This document shows positions 1-12,515 of a DNA stretch of 64,000 nucleotides, piece by piece. Source of the DNA: Motacilla alba alba. Its lineage: Eukaryota > Chordata > Aves > Passeriformes > Motacillidae. The first letter of the stretch is position 1, and the number at the start of each line of letters is the position of its first letter. Below the pieces are notes generated by a model. That model did not search any database. It saw nothing but the letters and a program-made list of their open reading frames with translations, and was not told the DNA's origin. The translations under genes and the position numbers were made by a program. Location of the stretch: positions 61,441,666 to 61,505,665 of the forward strand of contig NC_052018.1 in assembly GCF_015832195.1 (NCBI RefSeq), written 5' to 3'.

Positions 1-3000
1 TTCCCTGTGGATTTGGAGGAGGCAGCTTACCCACCTCTAATTGAAACCAGCTTGGTTGCCTCTGCATGCTGGGCTCACCAAGTGCACGCTGGGCCACCAA
101 GTCTCCTCTCACCCTGCATTACGGAGTGTGGAGGTCTCTATCCAACCTTTTTGGTCCAAGGGCCTTCTACAGTTGGGACAGAGAAGTAGGCACTTCTGGG
201 AAAGGACACGACTCCTGTTCTCCCAACCCTGCTGGAGAAGTGGGGAGGGAAGAATGGTGCCCTGCAAGTGTCCATGTCTTCCGACCACCCATAAAAGGAG
301 TTTGGGTTGAGCAGCTCCTGTGCAGACACTGGTGCCAAAGTTGGCCCAAGTGGGGCAGACAACTGCTGGGTGCCTCAGCTGCTGGCCCCAGGGCTTTGTT
401 CACAGTGCTGTGACTGTGCACCAGCCTTGGCCAGTGCCCCCGAGCTGAGCTGGCCCTGTGTGACAGCAGCTGTTGTGCTGACCACTGTGGGGCCTGGAGC
501 CCTCACACTCGAGGGGAAATTTGGCAACATCCAGGAGTGAACAAACATCCAGGAGCACAAACACATATTCTCCTTCCGTATACACTTTGTAGCAATGACT
601 CCTATAAATGCTCAAATCCCTCACCTTTGTGGGAGCTTTGCTATAGGATGGAAACTGATAACAAACTTATTCTTGTTTTCAGCCCCTCAAGACTGTTCCT
701 TCCCGACGGTGTTCAGCACCATCACTCTTATTCAGCAAAGGTTTGAGCAAGCCATGGCTACCGTCAGCCAGGTACGTGCATTGAGGGGCTGCACAGGTGT
801 TTGATGTCTGGGAGCAAGGTGATCCACCTTGGCTTGCCCATGCATGTGTCGTGTGGCTCTGCTGGCAGTGTCCTGCACTAAAGGACCCCAGGTGACTCGC
901 AGGTGTGGAGTGTACCTGTGGTGCCTGGGGTGGCTGAGCTGGCAGAGTTGTGGCTCCAGCAGTGGGGACTGCTGGTGTAGATGGGATGGGTGAGAGAGGT
1001 GGTGGGAACTGCACTTCTTGGCATTGCATCCAGCTGATCTTCTCGCCCTCCCACCAGGCCTGTGCAAGCCCAGCAGGAGATAAGCTTCTTCCCTCCATCT
1101 CTCCCACCTCATGCCAAGGGTTGCCAGTGCTGGCTCCTTGCTCATAATACTATCACTAGTTTCTGCTAGTGCTGTTGAGAAGTCCCCATTGGAAGTTTCT
1201 CATCGGTGCATCCTGATTCTTTGTTTTCCTCCTGTTTTTCTTTCTTTTGGATGGCAAAGCCTTCAAAACAGGCAGAAGAGTTGGTTGTGATAGCATTTAT
1301 TACCTCATTTCACTACAGGTCACAACTTCCCTACACAAACCAATGGGAAATACCTGCTGATGTTAGTGGCAGTGCCTCCTTCCTTGATTAAACTATTTCC
1401 AATAAGCAGAACACTGCTATTTGAACTGCAGCTATTTCACCTCATTGCCCTGATTTCCCCTCGAATAAGCTCCGTTCAATTAGTCAAACAGCTCTGCTAA
1501 CTGGGCATGGTGGTGTTGCAAGTGGGCTCATTATGCGTTACAAAAAAATCTTCCAGGGGAAAGGTGGAAAGGGCACCAATGTCTTGGGCTTTCATTTTCA
1601 AAAATTCAAGGCCTTGAGCATTCCTTGCATGGGGAAGGGGCAAGTTGTGCTGTGTGGGCTCTTATTAATTATTTGGCAGTTATGTCTCTCTTCAGAGAGA
1701 GCACAATTTTTTGCATTCATTTCTTGACATGAACATCAGGAGCTGTCAGACTGTGAGAACGGCTGAGTTTAACACATTTTTCTTTTGCTGGAAACATTTC
1801 TGATTGAAGTCTGTGAAGTGGCTCTGTGTGACACCTCCTGGCTTGCCATATGGCTCCATCTCAGAGCCCAGAATCATCCTACAGCCCAGGAGGACAGCAG
1901 GAACTCAAATTCTGAACGAGTGCCTAGCACTCACTGCTCTGTTTTTGTTGATGCCATAATTTGGTAGGTGATACGAGTGAAAAATACTACCACATACCCC
2001 ACCCTACCCTCCTCCCCACAATAGCTACTAACTCCAGACACCTGCAGGAAAAAGGGGCTGTTAATGTTGCTGTAGGAAGGAGACAGCAGCATCCCTATGT
2101 TAGCTGGTGATAGGGGTGATCAGCTGAAGGGGCAGTTGTGCCTCTTGTCCAGCCCTGAGTTCCTCCATCCTTCAGCCTCTGGCTTTGGTTTTTGGACATC
2201 TGTCTCTGAAAACAGAGTGTGCTGGGCAGGAAAGTTGTCCCAGTGCCTCATCCCCACATCATGCTTAGCATGGGCCCTCCCTCTCATTTCTGCGGGAGGC
2301 AGCATTTACCAAGAGCTCCTGCAGAGCATTCTCAGTGGTCTAATCCACATTGTTGCTGGTGCCATCAGCTAATTTGCAGCTCGTGCCAGCACCTAATTTT
2401 GCTCCTCCAAGCAGTGGTTCAGCTGTAGCTGCCACCTCCCTTTGTCCTGAGCCTTGCCTCCACATCGCTCTCCAGGCAGTGTGGGCAGAGGAGCTGTGAT
2501 GGTTTTCACACTCTTTGCTCCTGTGGGTGGCTGTCTGCCTAGCCTATCCCTCGAGCTGTGCTAATCCCAGTAGCCTGGACAGAGCCCCAATTTACTCATC
2601 AGCACCTGCCTCACAGCACTAATGACCATCAAAGCCTTGAATCAGCTCATCTGACAAAATGAAGTATCATTTCTACTGAATACATTGGAGTCAATGAAGA
2701 CACGAAACCTCTGAGGTGCAGAAGAAAGTTGTGAAAGTCAGGTCAGACCCAGCTTCCTTTGTGCTGCATGCACAGTCCCTGTCTGAGACCTCACAGCCTC
2801 GTGACCAAGCCACTGGTGGCTTCACTGTGACGTGAAGCAATGGAAAAGGCCCACAAAGCCCTATGGAAAGTGATTTTTTGAGTGTCTGTGATCAGAACAA
2901 TCTAATCAGCCTTGAAACAAAAAATGTCAACTGTGTCAAAAAATGCTGCCATCTTGGGCAACACTCCAGACTTGCTGTCTGCAGACATGGTCTAAAACCC

Positions 3001-6000
3001 CTGCACCTATAGAAGCATAAAAAGGAAAGCCTCTATTACACTTCACAGCAGGAAGGTGGAATTGTTACAAGTAACCCACCTTCATGAAGCTGTCACCTTT
3101 CGGGATGGAGCGCAGTCGCAGATTAAATATTCCCTGATTATTTTTTTTTTTTTCTGTGCAGGCAGTAAGCTATACATATGCCATGGAGCACTTACTGGAA
3201 CACTGTCCTGCATAGCCACTATCCAGTGAGGATGAATTTCACATGGCAGCAATAGCCTTTGTCAGCTGGTTGCCAGACTCTGAACTCTGCCAGTCCTTAC
3301 CGTTCTCAGTCTAAATGTGATTTTTTTCTTTCCCCTTCAGAACTTCACAAACAACTGTACTGGGTTAATACAGGTGATTGTCAGGACTGAACCATTAGTA
3401 ATTTCCAGAAAATTGATAAATTTATTCATCCTGCAGGTTCAATGGTTTGGAAACTGGCATTGTCCAGCCCTCAAACCAATTCCTCATTGCAACAGCATGC
3501 AGGTTATATTCTAATCAACCAGTGCAGACCCAGGCATTGCATGAAGAGTTGGCTCATGAGATAAAAGTCACTGAAGTGTCTGGTTTCTGAACCTATTGAG
3601 AAATTATCAGTAGCATTAGGAAAAGGTAACATAAGCATATTCCTGTGCTTACTTTCTGGTTGTTAACCAACAGGCCAATCAGAAATCCTTTGGATTTATG
3701 TTGGAAAACTACCAACGACAAACTTCAGACAGTAAGTAAGGCAAACCTTTTGCTTTAAAGGAAACAGCCTCCGTAACAAACTGAGACCCTAAAGAAACTT
3801 ATTCCTTGGGATGTCTTGAGGATATTTTCTGAGAATTGATGTTTAATTTATACCAGACATCTTGTATGCCTCTGAGGCTGAGTTTGCATATTGCTCATTT
3901 GGTGCTAACTTCATTGCCCACTCCTTATAGGGAAAACATTCATTAACGTGCATCCTCTTCAAATATTAATGGGGACAGGATTCCTACCCCACAAGTTTTT
4001 CACTGAGATTTCCACTGATGTCATGTTGGAGATGTCAGGAGACCCAGACTAACACTTGCCGTGACTGCAGATGCAATTGCAGGAGCTGGGAGGAGCAGTG
4101 TACTGAACACAACTGTCTTTCAGGAAAGTGAAGCAAGTCTTATCTGCAGCCCTTAGCGTGACATTTGGGAAAGGCATTTAACTAGTGACTCTCTTGATTT
4201 CCAACCTGATAATGAAGCTAACACTGCATTTCCTTGTGGAGTAAAACATCATTTTGGGGGGTTCTTCACACTGAAAGAACAAGGAGTGGGGGAGCTTGGG
4301 CTCCGTGTGGTCTTTTCTGTGTTACCCTTGCTCCTTTTCCTGCCCAGGCAGCCAGGTCTAAGCAGGGAGGCACAGCATGTGCTGAACTCTCCTACAGAGA
4401 TTCTGGATCCTGTCCCAAAACTGAAGATCTGATTCCTGTCATCATGCAACCCCATTTATTTGCCTTTTCATTATTGCCATGACAAGCTGAGAAATCTCAG
4501 GCAAGTGTCTGCAGAGATGCAGAGGGGGTGAGTCATGCAGAGCCTGGGGGCTGACAGCAGAGACCCCAGTGTGGAAGGCTGTGGTTAAGGGAGGTAGGAA
4601 GGTTTCTGGCTGGCCACAGAACTGAAGTGGGCAGGTGTCAATGCATCAAGTGAAGGTTACTGCAAAACACAATCTCTGACGGTGAAGTCAGTGAGGTTGC
4701 TGGTAACACCACGGAGTTTTATGGGTCAGCTTGAAGCTTCAATTTCCTTTCCATACCCTCCCACGACTCCTTAGCAGCTATACTGCTCCTGCCCTTCACT
4801 TTTTCTCTTCATTCACTTTTACTAACTTTATTTTTCACCCTTTGTGCACTTATAGTAGCTATATGTTTTAGCTCCCTTGTGTAACCAGCTGATAACATAC
4901 TGTGAGTTTTCTTTCGTAGAGTGACCAATGGGAAATTAATGAACAAAAATGTAATACTATCACAGGAGCAGCTGAATGGAAGCATAGCAGTCAGGGTGCT
5001 GCTTTTAAGGGAAGAGTGGGCATCCACCCCCTGCTCTGGTTCAGACAACCTTCAGCACGACATTTCACCTCTGTACCACAAGTCCCCATCTGTAGCACAG
5101 GGTTAATAACGCTGCCTTTCCTCATAAGGATAACAATATTGTGAGGAATGGAGAAGTTAAGAACTCAACAGAGGGATGGGGATGATTAATTTGGAGGTAG
5201 GTATAAGACAACCAAGGACTGCAGGAACCTGGAGCAAACTCAAAAGATGAGGTTTCTTCAGGGTAAGATTTGTCTTATTATTAACCCTTAGCACAACAGG
5301 GCTCTGATCCCTGCAGGATCCCTCTCTTTTTATAAAACAAGTAATAAGTGAAAGTACTTCATATTTATTAAGAGCAATTTCCTTGACAAAGAGTTTTGTG
5401 AAAACAGACCTATTTATAAACACAGAATAATGTGTCCAGCTTCTTGTGTGGGTTGGTTCAAAACAATTAATAGAAATTGTACTGCTAAGAAGCTCAGAGG
5501 CTGGCTGACATTATTATAGAACATGTCTGCTTTCTTTGGAAAAGTTACATTTGTGTTGAAAAAGTAACACTGAAAATATCACCCAAACTAAAAAGTTTAT
5601 CATTGGGAAAAATATGTCATTGTTGTTGGTAGAGATCTTTAAACTTTCATTCTACGTGACCTAACTTAAATGTGAGCTTTAGAAACTTGGCCTGCGATTC
5701 CTCATTGTGCTTTTGATAAATTACAATTTCATGAAAGCTTCAACCCAAATGTATTCAATAAACTCCAAAAACATGGAAAGTAAATATGTTTTGAAACAAT
5801 ATTGCCCCCACACTGGCTGATGTTGCCACAAACATATCTGTGACTCCAGGAGCAGTGCCAGTGGCTCTGATCAGATGAGTTCACTGGGGTGAATTTGGAG
5901 CGTGTCCCACCAGGGATCAGCCCGCAGCAGGATGGCCTGCAGAGCCCAAGCAGCCGTGTGACTAGAGGTGTCCCAGTTGAAGTGGACCATAAAGGCATCC

Positions 6001-7430
6001 ATGCAGCTTTAAAAAGACTGGAGGGTCTTCAGTGTTACTGAGCTGTTCCCACTTAACACCATTCCCTATCTGGGGATTATAAACAGCAGCAAAGGGTGCT
6101 CTGGTACCAGTTCTGCTATTTCTGTATTACAGGGCTGCATGATAGGGCTTGAAATAAGCTGGAGACTTCCCACTGGAGATGAACTTGGGAGCACTCACTC
6201 TGTTTCACCTGCAGACTGGTGGGAGCAGAGGTGGCCAGTGAGAAGCCACATCCAGCTGCTCGGGAGCAGCTGCCGCCTTCACAGATGCTGACCAGCTCCA
6301 TGCGGGGCAGAATCTGTACTTCCACCAACACATCTTGTTTAAAACAGTAAAACTTTTATTATGTGTCCAAGCCTCAGTCATAACCAGCTTATCTCTAAAC
6401 AGCTAATAATTTCATTTTACTTCTAAATGAAACTCTGAGGTTTTCATGACCTTTCTGCACACACACAGCTATTCCTATCTGCATGCCACAAGGAATGTGC
6501 AGCAGCATGTGCAATGTTGCCTAGGACTTAGCTGAGTCCATCAGCACTGCAGACCTCTGGACAAACTCCATAAATGGTGCTCATGGGATGCTAGTGGAAT
6601 ACAGGGTTCTTCATTACAATTGAAAAAAATTGCTCCTAGAGAAGACCTCAGAGGGATGGGGGCTTCAGTGCTGTGACCCTGTTAAAAACTGGGTCTGAGA
6701 AGAGAGCCTCAAAGCGAAAGATGCACTGATGGAAATCAGGAGCATCGCATTGAGGGCTAATTAACACCCATGACAGCTAACATCCTGTCTGCTGCTGGAA
6801 AGGAAACACGCTGTGGGCGTCCCGAGGCTGACACTCATGCCTGCCATCTCCCCCATGGTGCTTCTGCAGGCTAGGCAGCACAGCCAGCAGTGCACTGGAT
6901 ATGCAGACCACTGGCACCATGGGCACTCCAGAGCCTCCACCCAGGACCCTCCCATCCTCTGCAGCATGAGGCAGCCCCAGAGGTCTCCTGAGGCTCACCA
7001 GGGCACCTGCTCTGCTAGCAAACGTGTTGTTGTCAAGGACTTTCCCCATCACTCAAACAGGATTGTCCTTAGAAATTGCTCAAGGGTTCCCAGCACAGCA
7101 CAGCTTGGCCCAGGCCAGCCAACCCTTGCCAGCAGCACCTTGGCACCATCTGGAAACTGGCACAAGCTGGACATCCCCAGCAGGCAGCTTGGATAAGGTC
7201 TCCTTTGTGATAGCCTTGGACAGCAAAAATGTGGACTGCCCCATTCCAGGTCACCACAGAACAAGGCTCGTGCCAGTATTGCCATGGTCAGTGTTTAGTA
7301 TCTCCCCAGTCACGAGGTGAGGACACTGTGAAGAACTGCCCTCTGCCCTGGGCCCGGGGTGTGGGCAGGGCCCAGCTGTGCCAGCAGTGCAGCCCTGGTC
7401 TCTTTAGCTCCCTTCTCCACTTCCAGCCAT
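1..7430. other. Gene-poor spacer, left part
   Basis: This stretch holds no gene that I can recognise. All long open frames are short (under 145 codons), overlap each other on both strands and lack protein-like conservation that I know. CpG dinucleotides are rare. Apart from the exon-like segment at 683-771, I see a T-run at about 3140-3153 and ordinary unique DNA. In human the neighbour on this side of TAGAP is FNDC1, read away from TAGAP. No FN3-type exon or CpG-island promoter of FNDC1 is visible here on either strand. Confidence 0.6.
683..771 (+). other. Orphan exon-like segment, gene unknown
   Basis: A pyrimidine-rich acceptor (tcttgttttcag) is followed by 89 bases that are open in one frame. 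A donor-like gtacgt follows, starting at 772. The frame is two bases plus 29 codons, ending in phase 0, and its last residues read RFEQAMATVSQ. The composition looks protein-like, with an amphipathic run, but I do not recognise the family and see no convincing partner exon nearby. It could be one exon of a gene extending beyond the left edge, a non-coding RNA exon, or chance. The ATG inside (at 754) has a good Kozak context but lies only 18 bases before the donor. Confidence 0.2.
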
Positions 7431-7700
7431 GAAAGGACATTGCTAATTTGCACAGACCCGCTCCAGCACTCCGAGCTGACCTAGGTGAGATCCCAAGCTA
7501 AAGCTAAAGCAAAGCCAGACTAAATGTTTCAGGCTTAGGAAAATTTGGAATTTTCCGTTTCCGCATTACTTCCGGTCCTACATGATCTCCTGCATGCTCA
7601 GAGACAATTCATTTTGTTGTCCTCCTCAGCATCCTCCCAGGGAGGAATACTGAGATTTATGGGTGAGTGAAAAGCAGATGAGAGCTGAGTCCTGTTGTTA
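7431..7700 (+). repeat. Unclassified interspersed repeat, copy 1
   Basis: About 270 bases are clearly homologous to a second copy at 34318-34590, in the same orientation. Shared blocks, in the same order, include aggacattgctaat, ttaggaaa and a tcagcatcctcccaggga block. Small indels and many substitutions separate the copies, so this is an old dispersed repeat rather than a recent segmental duplication. It shows no CR1 character. It might be a solo LTR fragment or another old transposon. No target-site duplication or coding part is evident. Confidence 0.6.
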
Positions 7701-8501
7701 CCCCAATGCAAAGGCACCTGGCATGTCCTTGTGCAGCCCACTTATGGCAGTGGCAATGCCATACCTTTGAGATCAGGAAACCCAATGGGCTGCAGGGCCA
7801 TCTCAATGCTGTGAGAAGCCCCAGGGCTGAGTTGAGCCACGTGACACTCATCCTTCCCTTGCTCAGGTGTGCCTGAAGCAGTGCCCATTCCCTGACAGGG
7901 AGTCTGGTGTTTATTGAAGCTAGGAGAGCCAGGCAAGTCTCATCTCATCAGGGTGAGGTGTCTCCAAGTTTGTTTGGAGATCAACTTCAAATTGTGCCAC
8001 GATGTCACCAGCAAGGGTGGAACCAGAGGGTTTCCTCCCACTCTCTGCCTGTGGTCTCACATTTGGCAGGGTTTTTAAGTTCAGTCACACAGTTATGCAA
8101 TGCCTCTACTGCCAGACAATCTCCTGCTAAACAGGCCCAGGAATATTTAGCTCCCAGGTTTAGCCAAGCATGGGTGCCTGTAGCCTCACATGGCTGTGAG
8201 GGACCCAGAAGGGCTCTGTCCTTAAGACAGCCAAGGTCAAAATGTGTAAACATGCTCAGACAGCTCTTACTGGATGACGCTTGCTACTCCCACTCTTTCT
8301 CCTTTCTACACATCACCTCCCACAAACAGCACCTTTCCCTTCGGTCTCCACAAAATTGGTTAATAGTTAAATGTTAACCCAAGCAGCAAAACCTTTGCAA
8401 TTCTCGGCAGTCCTGAGCTCCCTGCTAGCACTCAGCTGGCACAGCAAGCAAGGGCTGGGGAGGAAGCAGTGTGTATGTGGGTGTGCTCTTGTTGCACGAG
8501 A

Positions 8502-8524
8502 GCTCCACTAATCTCTAGTGGAGC
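8502..8524. repeat. Short perfect hairpin
   Basis: Nine-base arms gctccacta and tagtggagc flank the five-base loop atctc. The hairpin is isolated in non-coding DNA. No T-run follows it and no gene starts or ends there, so I assign no function. Confidence 0.6.
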
Positions 8525-9500
8525 ATCATCTGTGTTTTTCATTCCACACGTCACCTTGTCACCTGCCCTACAGAGGAAGAGGGACTAGGCACGCAACAGG
8601 TAGATGAAACTAGCTGGCTGCTGAAGGAGAACCTTCATGTGCCTTGGAGGTGTGGTTCACACTGTCTCTCACTCTGATTCTGCTCTCTTTGAGGTCCCTG
8701 AAGATTTGAATGTTACCTGGTATGAGAACCAGGTGTCAATGAGGTAGAAAATGCACTTCTTAACCTTGCATGAGAGAGGGCAGAGTGGAAGGAACAAGAT
8801 CCCAAGTTGGTCTGAGCCCAGTTCACTTGAGGATTTGCAGCCATGGAGGGACCCACAGCTTGCAGAGGTGAATGTCCTTTCTTCCATTCAGGGCAAGCAC
8901 AGGTGTCTGTAGGCCACCCAAGCCAATGGAGGGCCCTGGTATACTGCAGACAGGACCAGGTGTTTGGTTTTTGTGGCAACACAGACCTGTTGCAGTCTCA
9001 AACCCCATCCTCTTCTCTTTTCTCGTCCCAGGCAGCAGTTACTTCCTACTGTCCCCTACTGGAAAACTAAGTGGCAGCCCCCAGCCTACAATCAGACCTT
9101 TTAAAACCCAGGCACTGAAGGAACCAGGGCTGGGGTGCAGTCACAGGGGTTCCACCGCTCCACATATATTGGTGGATTAATAAGAAGAGACATGAGCATG
9201 GAAATTAATTAATGGTGTGGCCTGAGGAAATGCTGCTGGTTTTGCCACATGAAAAAAATAGCAGTTGCTTAGATTTCAAGCATCCAATGAAAAGCAAGGG
9301 ACTTGAGAAGCTCCCAGGGGAGGATAAAGTATGACTTGGTGTTTCCCATGCAGCACTCATACATCAGTGGGTGGACTATTTAATTTTAAATCGGTTACAG
9401 CCACAAAAGCAAAATTCCACTTACTTTATTGTCAAAATGGAGTCTCACTGAGTTGCCCACCTCTGGCTTGGAGAAGGGATTTTAGCCAAACTCATTGCAT

Positions 9501-9540
9501 GTATTTCCTAGCAAACAGTATAATTTCCTAGTAAACAGTA
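9501..9540. repeat. 20-bp tandem duplication
   Basis: Two adjacent 20-base units share the core tttcctag-aaacagta with few differences. They sit just before the AT microsatellite and probably arose by replication slippage. Confidence 0.75.
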
Positions 9541-9548
9541 TAAACAGA

Positions 9549-9571
9549 ATATATATATATATATATATATA
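9549..9571. repeat. (AT)n microsatellite
   Basis: An uninterrupted AT dinucleotide run of about 11 units lies in non-coding DNA. Confidence 0.95.
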
Positions 9572-12109
9572 GTCAACTATTGGATTTCTAAGCCTCTTGT
9601 ACTGTATGATCCCACAGAACTCATTCAGGAAGGATGCTTTAAACCTGTCCTCATTCTGCACCCAATGTGTGCAAGCTCTTAAAAATGCTCTTGGTCAAAA
9701 GGAGTTGTCTACTCTGTGAGTCAATCTCTACACTGTATCTGTATACAGGAGTTTTATCAAGATTATTCTTCTAGGGTATGAGTTTGGGTTTCCTTGAGAC
9801 TGCAGGTGTAAAGTTTCTGGGAGTCCTGGCATCCCCAGAGTCACGGGAAAGCTGTCCCCACCTCTCCTGCAGCCAAAGGTCCACAGCATCTCTGGACAGA
9901 CCTGTCCACCGGTGTCTGCATGGCCCATGGCACCTGGCCTCAGCTTTCCTAAGGAATAGCATAGCTCTTTTATCCTCTGAGTGTCCATGGTCCATATCTT
10001 GCTTTAATTAAGATGGATGATGGAAACTGGAACAGGTAACTTGTTTTAAAGCCTCTTTCAGGTATTTATTACCCAGACAACCACTTGTAAGGAAGTTTTT
10101 ATTTACTCAAAGCTTGATGTGACCTTTGGTATATATAAAGCAATTATCAGAAGTAAGTAGATTAATTTTAAATTAGAAAAGTGTTTGAAACAGTGGGACT
10201 GAAAGATGTCTGACACATTGGTGTCTGAGTTTTTTAAAGGATTTGAAAGCTTGATGAAACTGTAGAAAGATCCCTTAAAAACTGTGGAAGACTTTGAGAA
10301 AGCCCTGCAGAATGAATCTGAATGATATCAGCCTGGGTAACATAGTAAAAGGAAGATCAGAAAATGACTCTGGTTATGTGTGGGTGTGTTTTTGTAGGGG
10401 AAACAACTGCAAGATGGGGCTCTTGGAAGTAGGTGAAATTGGTATTAGGAGAAGAGGTAGCTGTGCAAACGGGGAAAAATAAAATGTGAAAATAACCATG
10501 CTGTCAATAAGCCATTGTGAAAGTTTGAATCACAGTAAATCACACATTGCTGGCTGGGTTCGCTCCAAAACTAACCAGATGAAATTCCAGTGTGGACATG
10601 CAGGCAGACTAGATGATTTAATGGACTATTTCCTGGACTTGTGGATGAACCTGTGTGTTCATGTGACCTGTTTTCCTAAGGAAAAAGTAAGAATGTGTTT
10701 CTCCTGATAGATATTTTCTCATCCTGCAGTCCTCACCTAAGCATAGTTTTCACCAACCTCTTCAAAGTGTTGTTCACACAGTTCTGTAAGGCTCAGGCCA
10801 GATCTTACCCTTGGCCCTTCTTCCAGCTCAGAACATGACTCTGGTGCGTCACTTCCAGAGCGTCATTGCAAAAATCAAGGCCTGGTTGCAGGATGGCAAA
10901 AGAATAAGCACCTAAAGGGACAAAACCCAGCCAAGATGCATCTAGAGAGACAAGTCCTCACTTTCTCGGGCAAGCAGGAATATTTAACTATAGCAAGCCA
11001 GCCAGCCAGCCAGGTTTTTCACAGTTGTAAGTTTTGACTCATGGTGACCTTGGATCACAGCTTCCCAGAAACCCAGCAATGAGAAACCATCTCACCTTTG
11101 CTAATAGCAGTAATCCTACTGATTATGTCTCATAAATATAAAGTAAAATTTATTTTCTTACATCTTATATTTTCTTCTTTTTTTCATATATCTAAAAATA
11201 ATCTCTGAAACCCCCCGTTTAACGTGTTTCTTGGGAAATAACAAAAAACCCCAAGACAACTTGTAGTCAGTTATAAACAGACAATGGGAAAATCCTACAC
11301 TTGACTAATTGAAGTACTGTGGCTGGGCCTTGTGTTTGGGGATTTCTCAAAGTTCAGCTTCTGCATGAGTGAGCTCAGAGCCAAACTGAAAGTGAAAGTC
11401 AGTCTCTGCTTGGAGCCGTGCTGAGCCAACCACCGGTGAGCTGGGTAAATCTGCAACTCCGCTTCTGACCCACACCAAGCCAATCAAACAAGTATTTTTG
11501 GAGCTGGCTTGAAGAGGAAACTTGAAAGGAGCTTGATTTCTTAAGAACAGCTGCTCAAAATCTTATTTTTGGCAGGCTGCTGGGAACTTTGGTCCTGAAA
11601 TTGGAAGAAGTCTAAGAAGTTGTCTCACATTTTGAATAGCTGGTCTTCAGCTGAAGAAATGCTGTTTTTTTCAGTGAAAGAATTTTATGTTCAGTTAAAC
11701 TTTTCATAATGCAGAAATAATTTTTAAATCAGTTTCAATCTTCCCTTTATTTTGTGAAGAGACAAACCTCACCTGTTTTTCCTCAGCAAGTGTACCACTT
11801 TGGCCCTGCTGGAGGCTCACAAATGGATAGGTGGCTGGGGGTAGCAGCACCGTCAAGTGGCTGAAGCTTTGTCCTCAGCACCTGGCTCATCAACCTGGAC
11901 CTGCTAATGGGCATGTCACTACCCTCAGGTGACCTGCCCACATCCTAACTTCAGAGAGCCTGCTTAGGGTACAGCTCTCCAGGCGTTTATACTTAGATTA
12001 TAAAAACATTTCCCAGGGAACCGGTAGCAGGTTCTTCATTTGAAAAGCTGGTAACCTTCTCCTTGCACAGACCTCAGGTACCTGCTGTGCCAGGTAGAAA
12101 CCTGGTCGC

Positions 12110-12320
12110 TGTGTCAACTGGGGTGCTCTGATTGGCTCACCCCCAGGCCCTGTGCTATGGTAAGCAAGGTCAATAATAATCATGCTGATTGTGAGATCAA
12201 CAACAGCAGAGTCAATCAAGCGTGCCCACCCTCGGACTATAAACCCAGCCTTTCTATATATACATAACATACTGCCACAGTAACTCCTCCTTATCAAAAC
12301 AGTCAGTTGACTCTTTGTAT
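12110..12320 (+). mobile_element. Possible LTR fragment with promoter-like motifs
   Basis: On the + strand an inverted CCAAT box (gattggctca, about 12131) is followed by a TATA-like ctataaaccc (about 12238), an order and spacing seen in retroviral LTR U3 regions. Sequence on both sides of it looks unlike the surrounding DNA. A CR1 begins directly afterwards. I see no gag, pol or env coding sequence, no primer-binding site and no matching second LTR, so if it is an LTR it is a solo or broken one. It could equally be unique DNA with chance motifs. Confidence 0.2.
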
Positions 12321-12515
12321 AATCAAAGAATCGTTGAGGTTGGAAAATACCTCTAAGATCATTTAGTCTAACCCTTAACTTGATACTGCCAAGCCCACCA
12401 CAAAACCATGGCCCCAAGTGCCTCATCTACACATCTTTTTAATACCTCCAGGGATGGGGACTTCACCACGTCCTGGGCAGTCTGTTCCAGTGCTTGACAA
12501 CTTTTCAATGAATCT
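12321..12515 (-). mobile_element. CR1 LINE fragment, minus orientation
   Basis: The + strand starts with a form of the reverse-complemented CR1 3' end (aatcaaagaatcgttgaggt) and continues through the familiar ggttggaaaatacctctaagat and agtctaaccc blocks. The copy is 5'-truncated and diverged. CR1 is the main LINE of birds, and its presence supports an avian source. No intact ORF remains. Confidence 0.9.

Larger units (their letters stand above)
7701..11990. other. Gene-poor spacer
   Basis: No gene is recognised. The stretch contains a short hairpin (8502-8524), a two-unit 20-bp tandem repeat (9501-9540) and an AT microsatellite (9549-9571), listed separately. The open frames at 7907-8377 (+) and 9728-9988 (-) have no recognisable domain, and overlapping frames are open on the other strand, which is typical of non-coding DNA. 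Confidence 0.6.

Noticed and set aside
3341..3373. 33-base micro-exon candidate after a strong pyrimidine tract
   Set aside because: The donor (gtgatt) is poor and no neighbouring exon supports it.
3437..3590. Possible terminal exon: acceptor-like ctgcag at 3436, then about 51 open codons to a TGA
   Set aside because: The peptide is not recognised, no upstream exon joins it in phase, and an open run of this length is common by chance.
11998..12426. Minus-strand frame of 142 codons
   Set aside because: It runs through a CR1 end and the adjoining LTR-like sequence and shows no retroviral or other domain.
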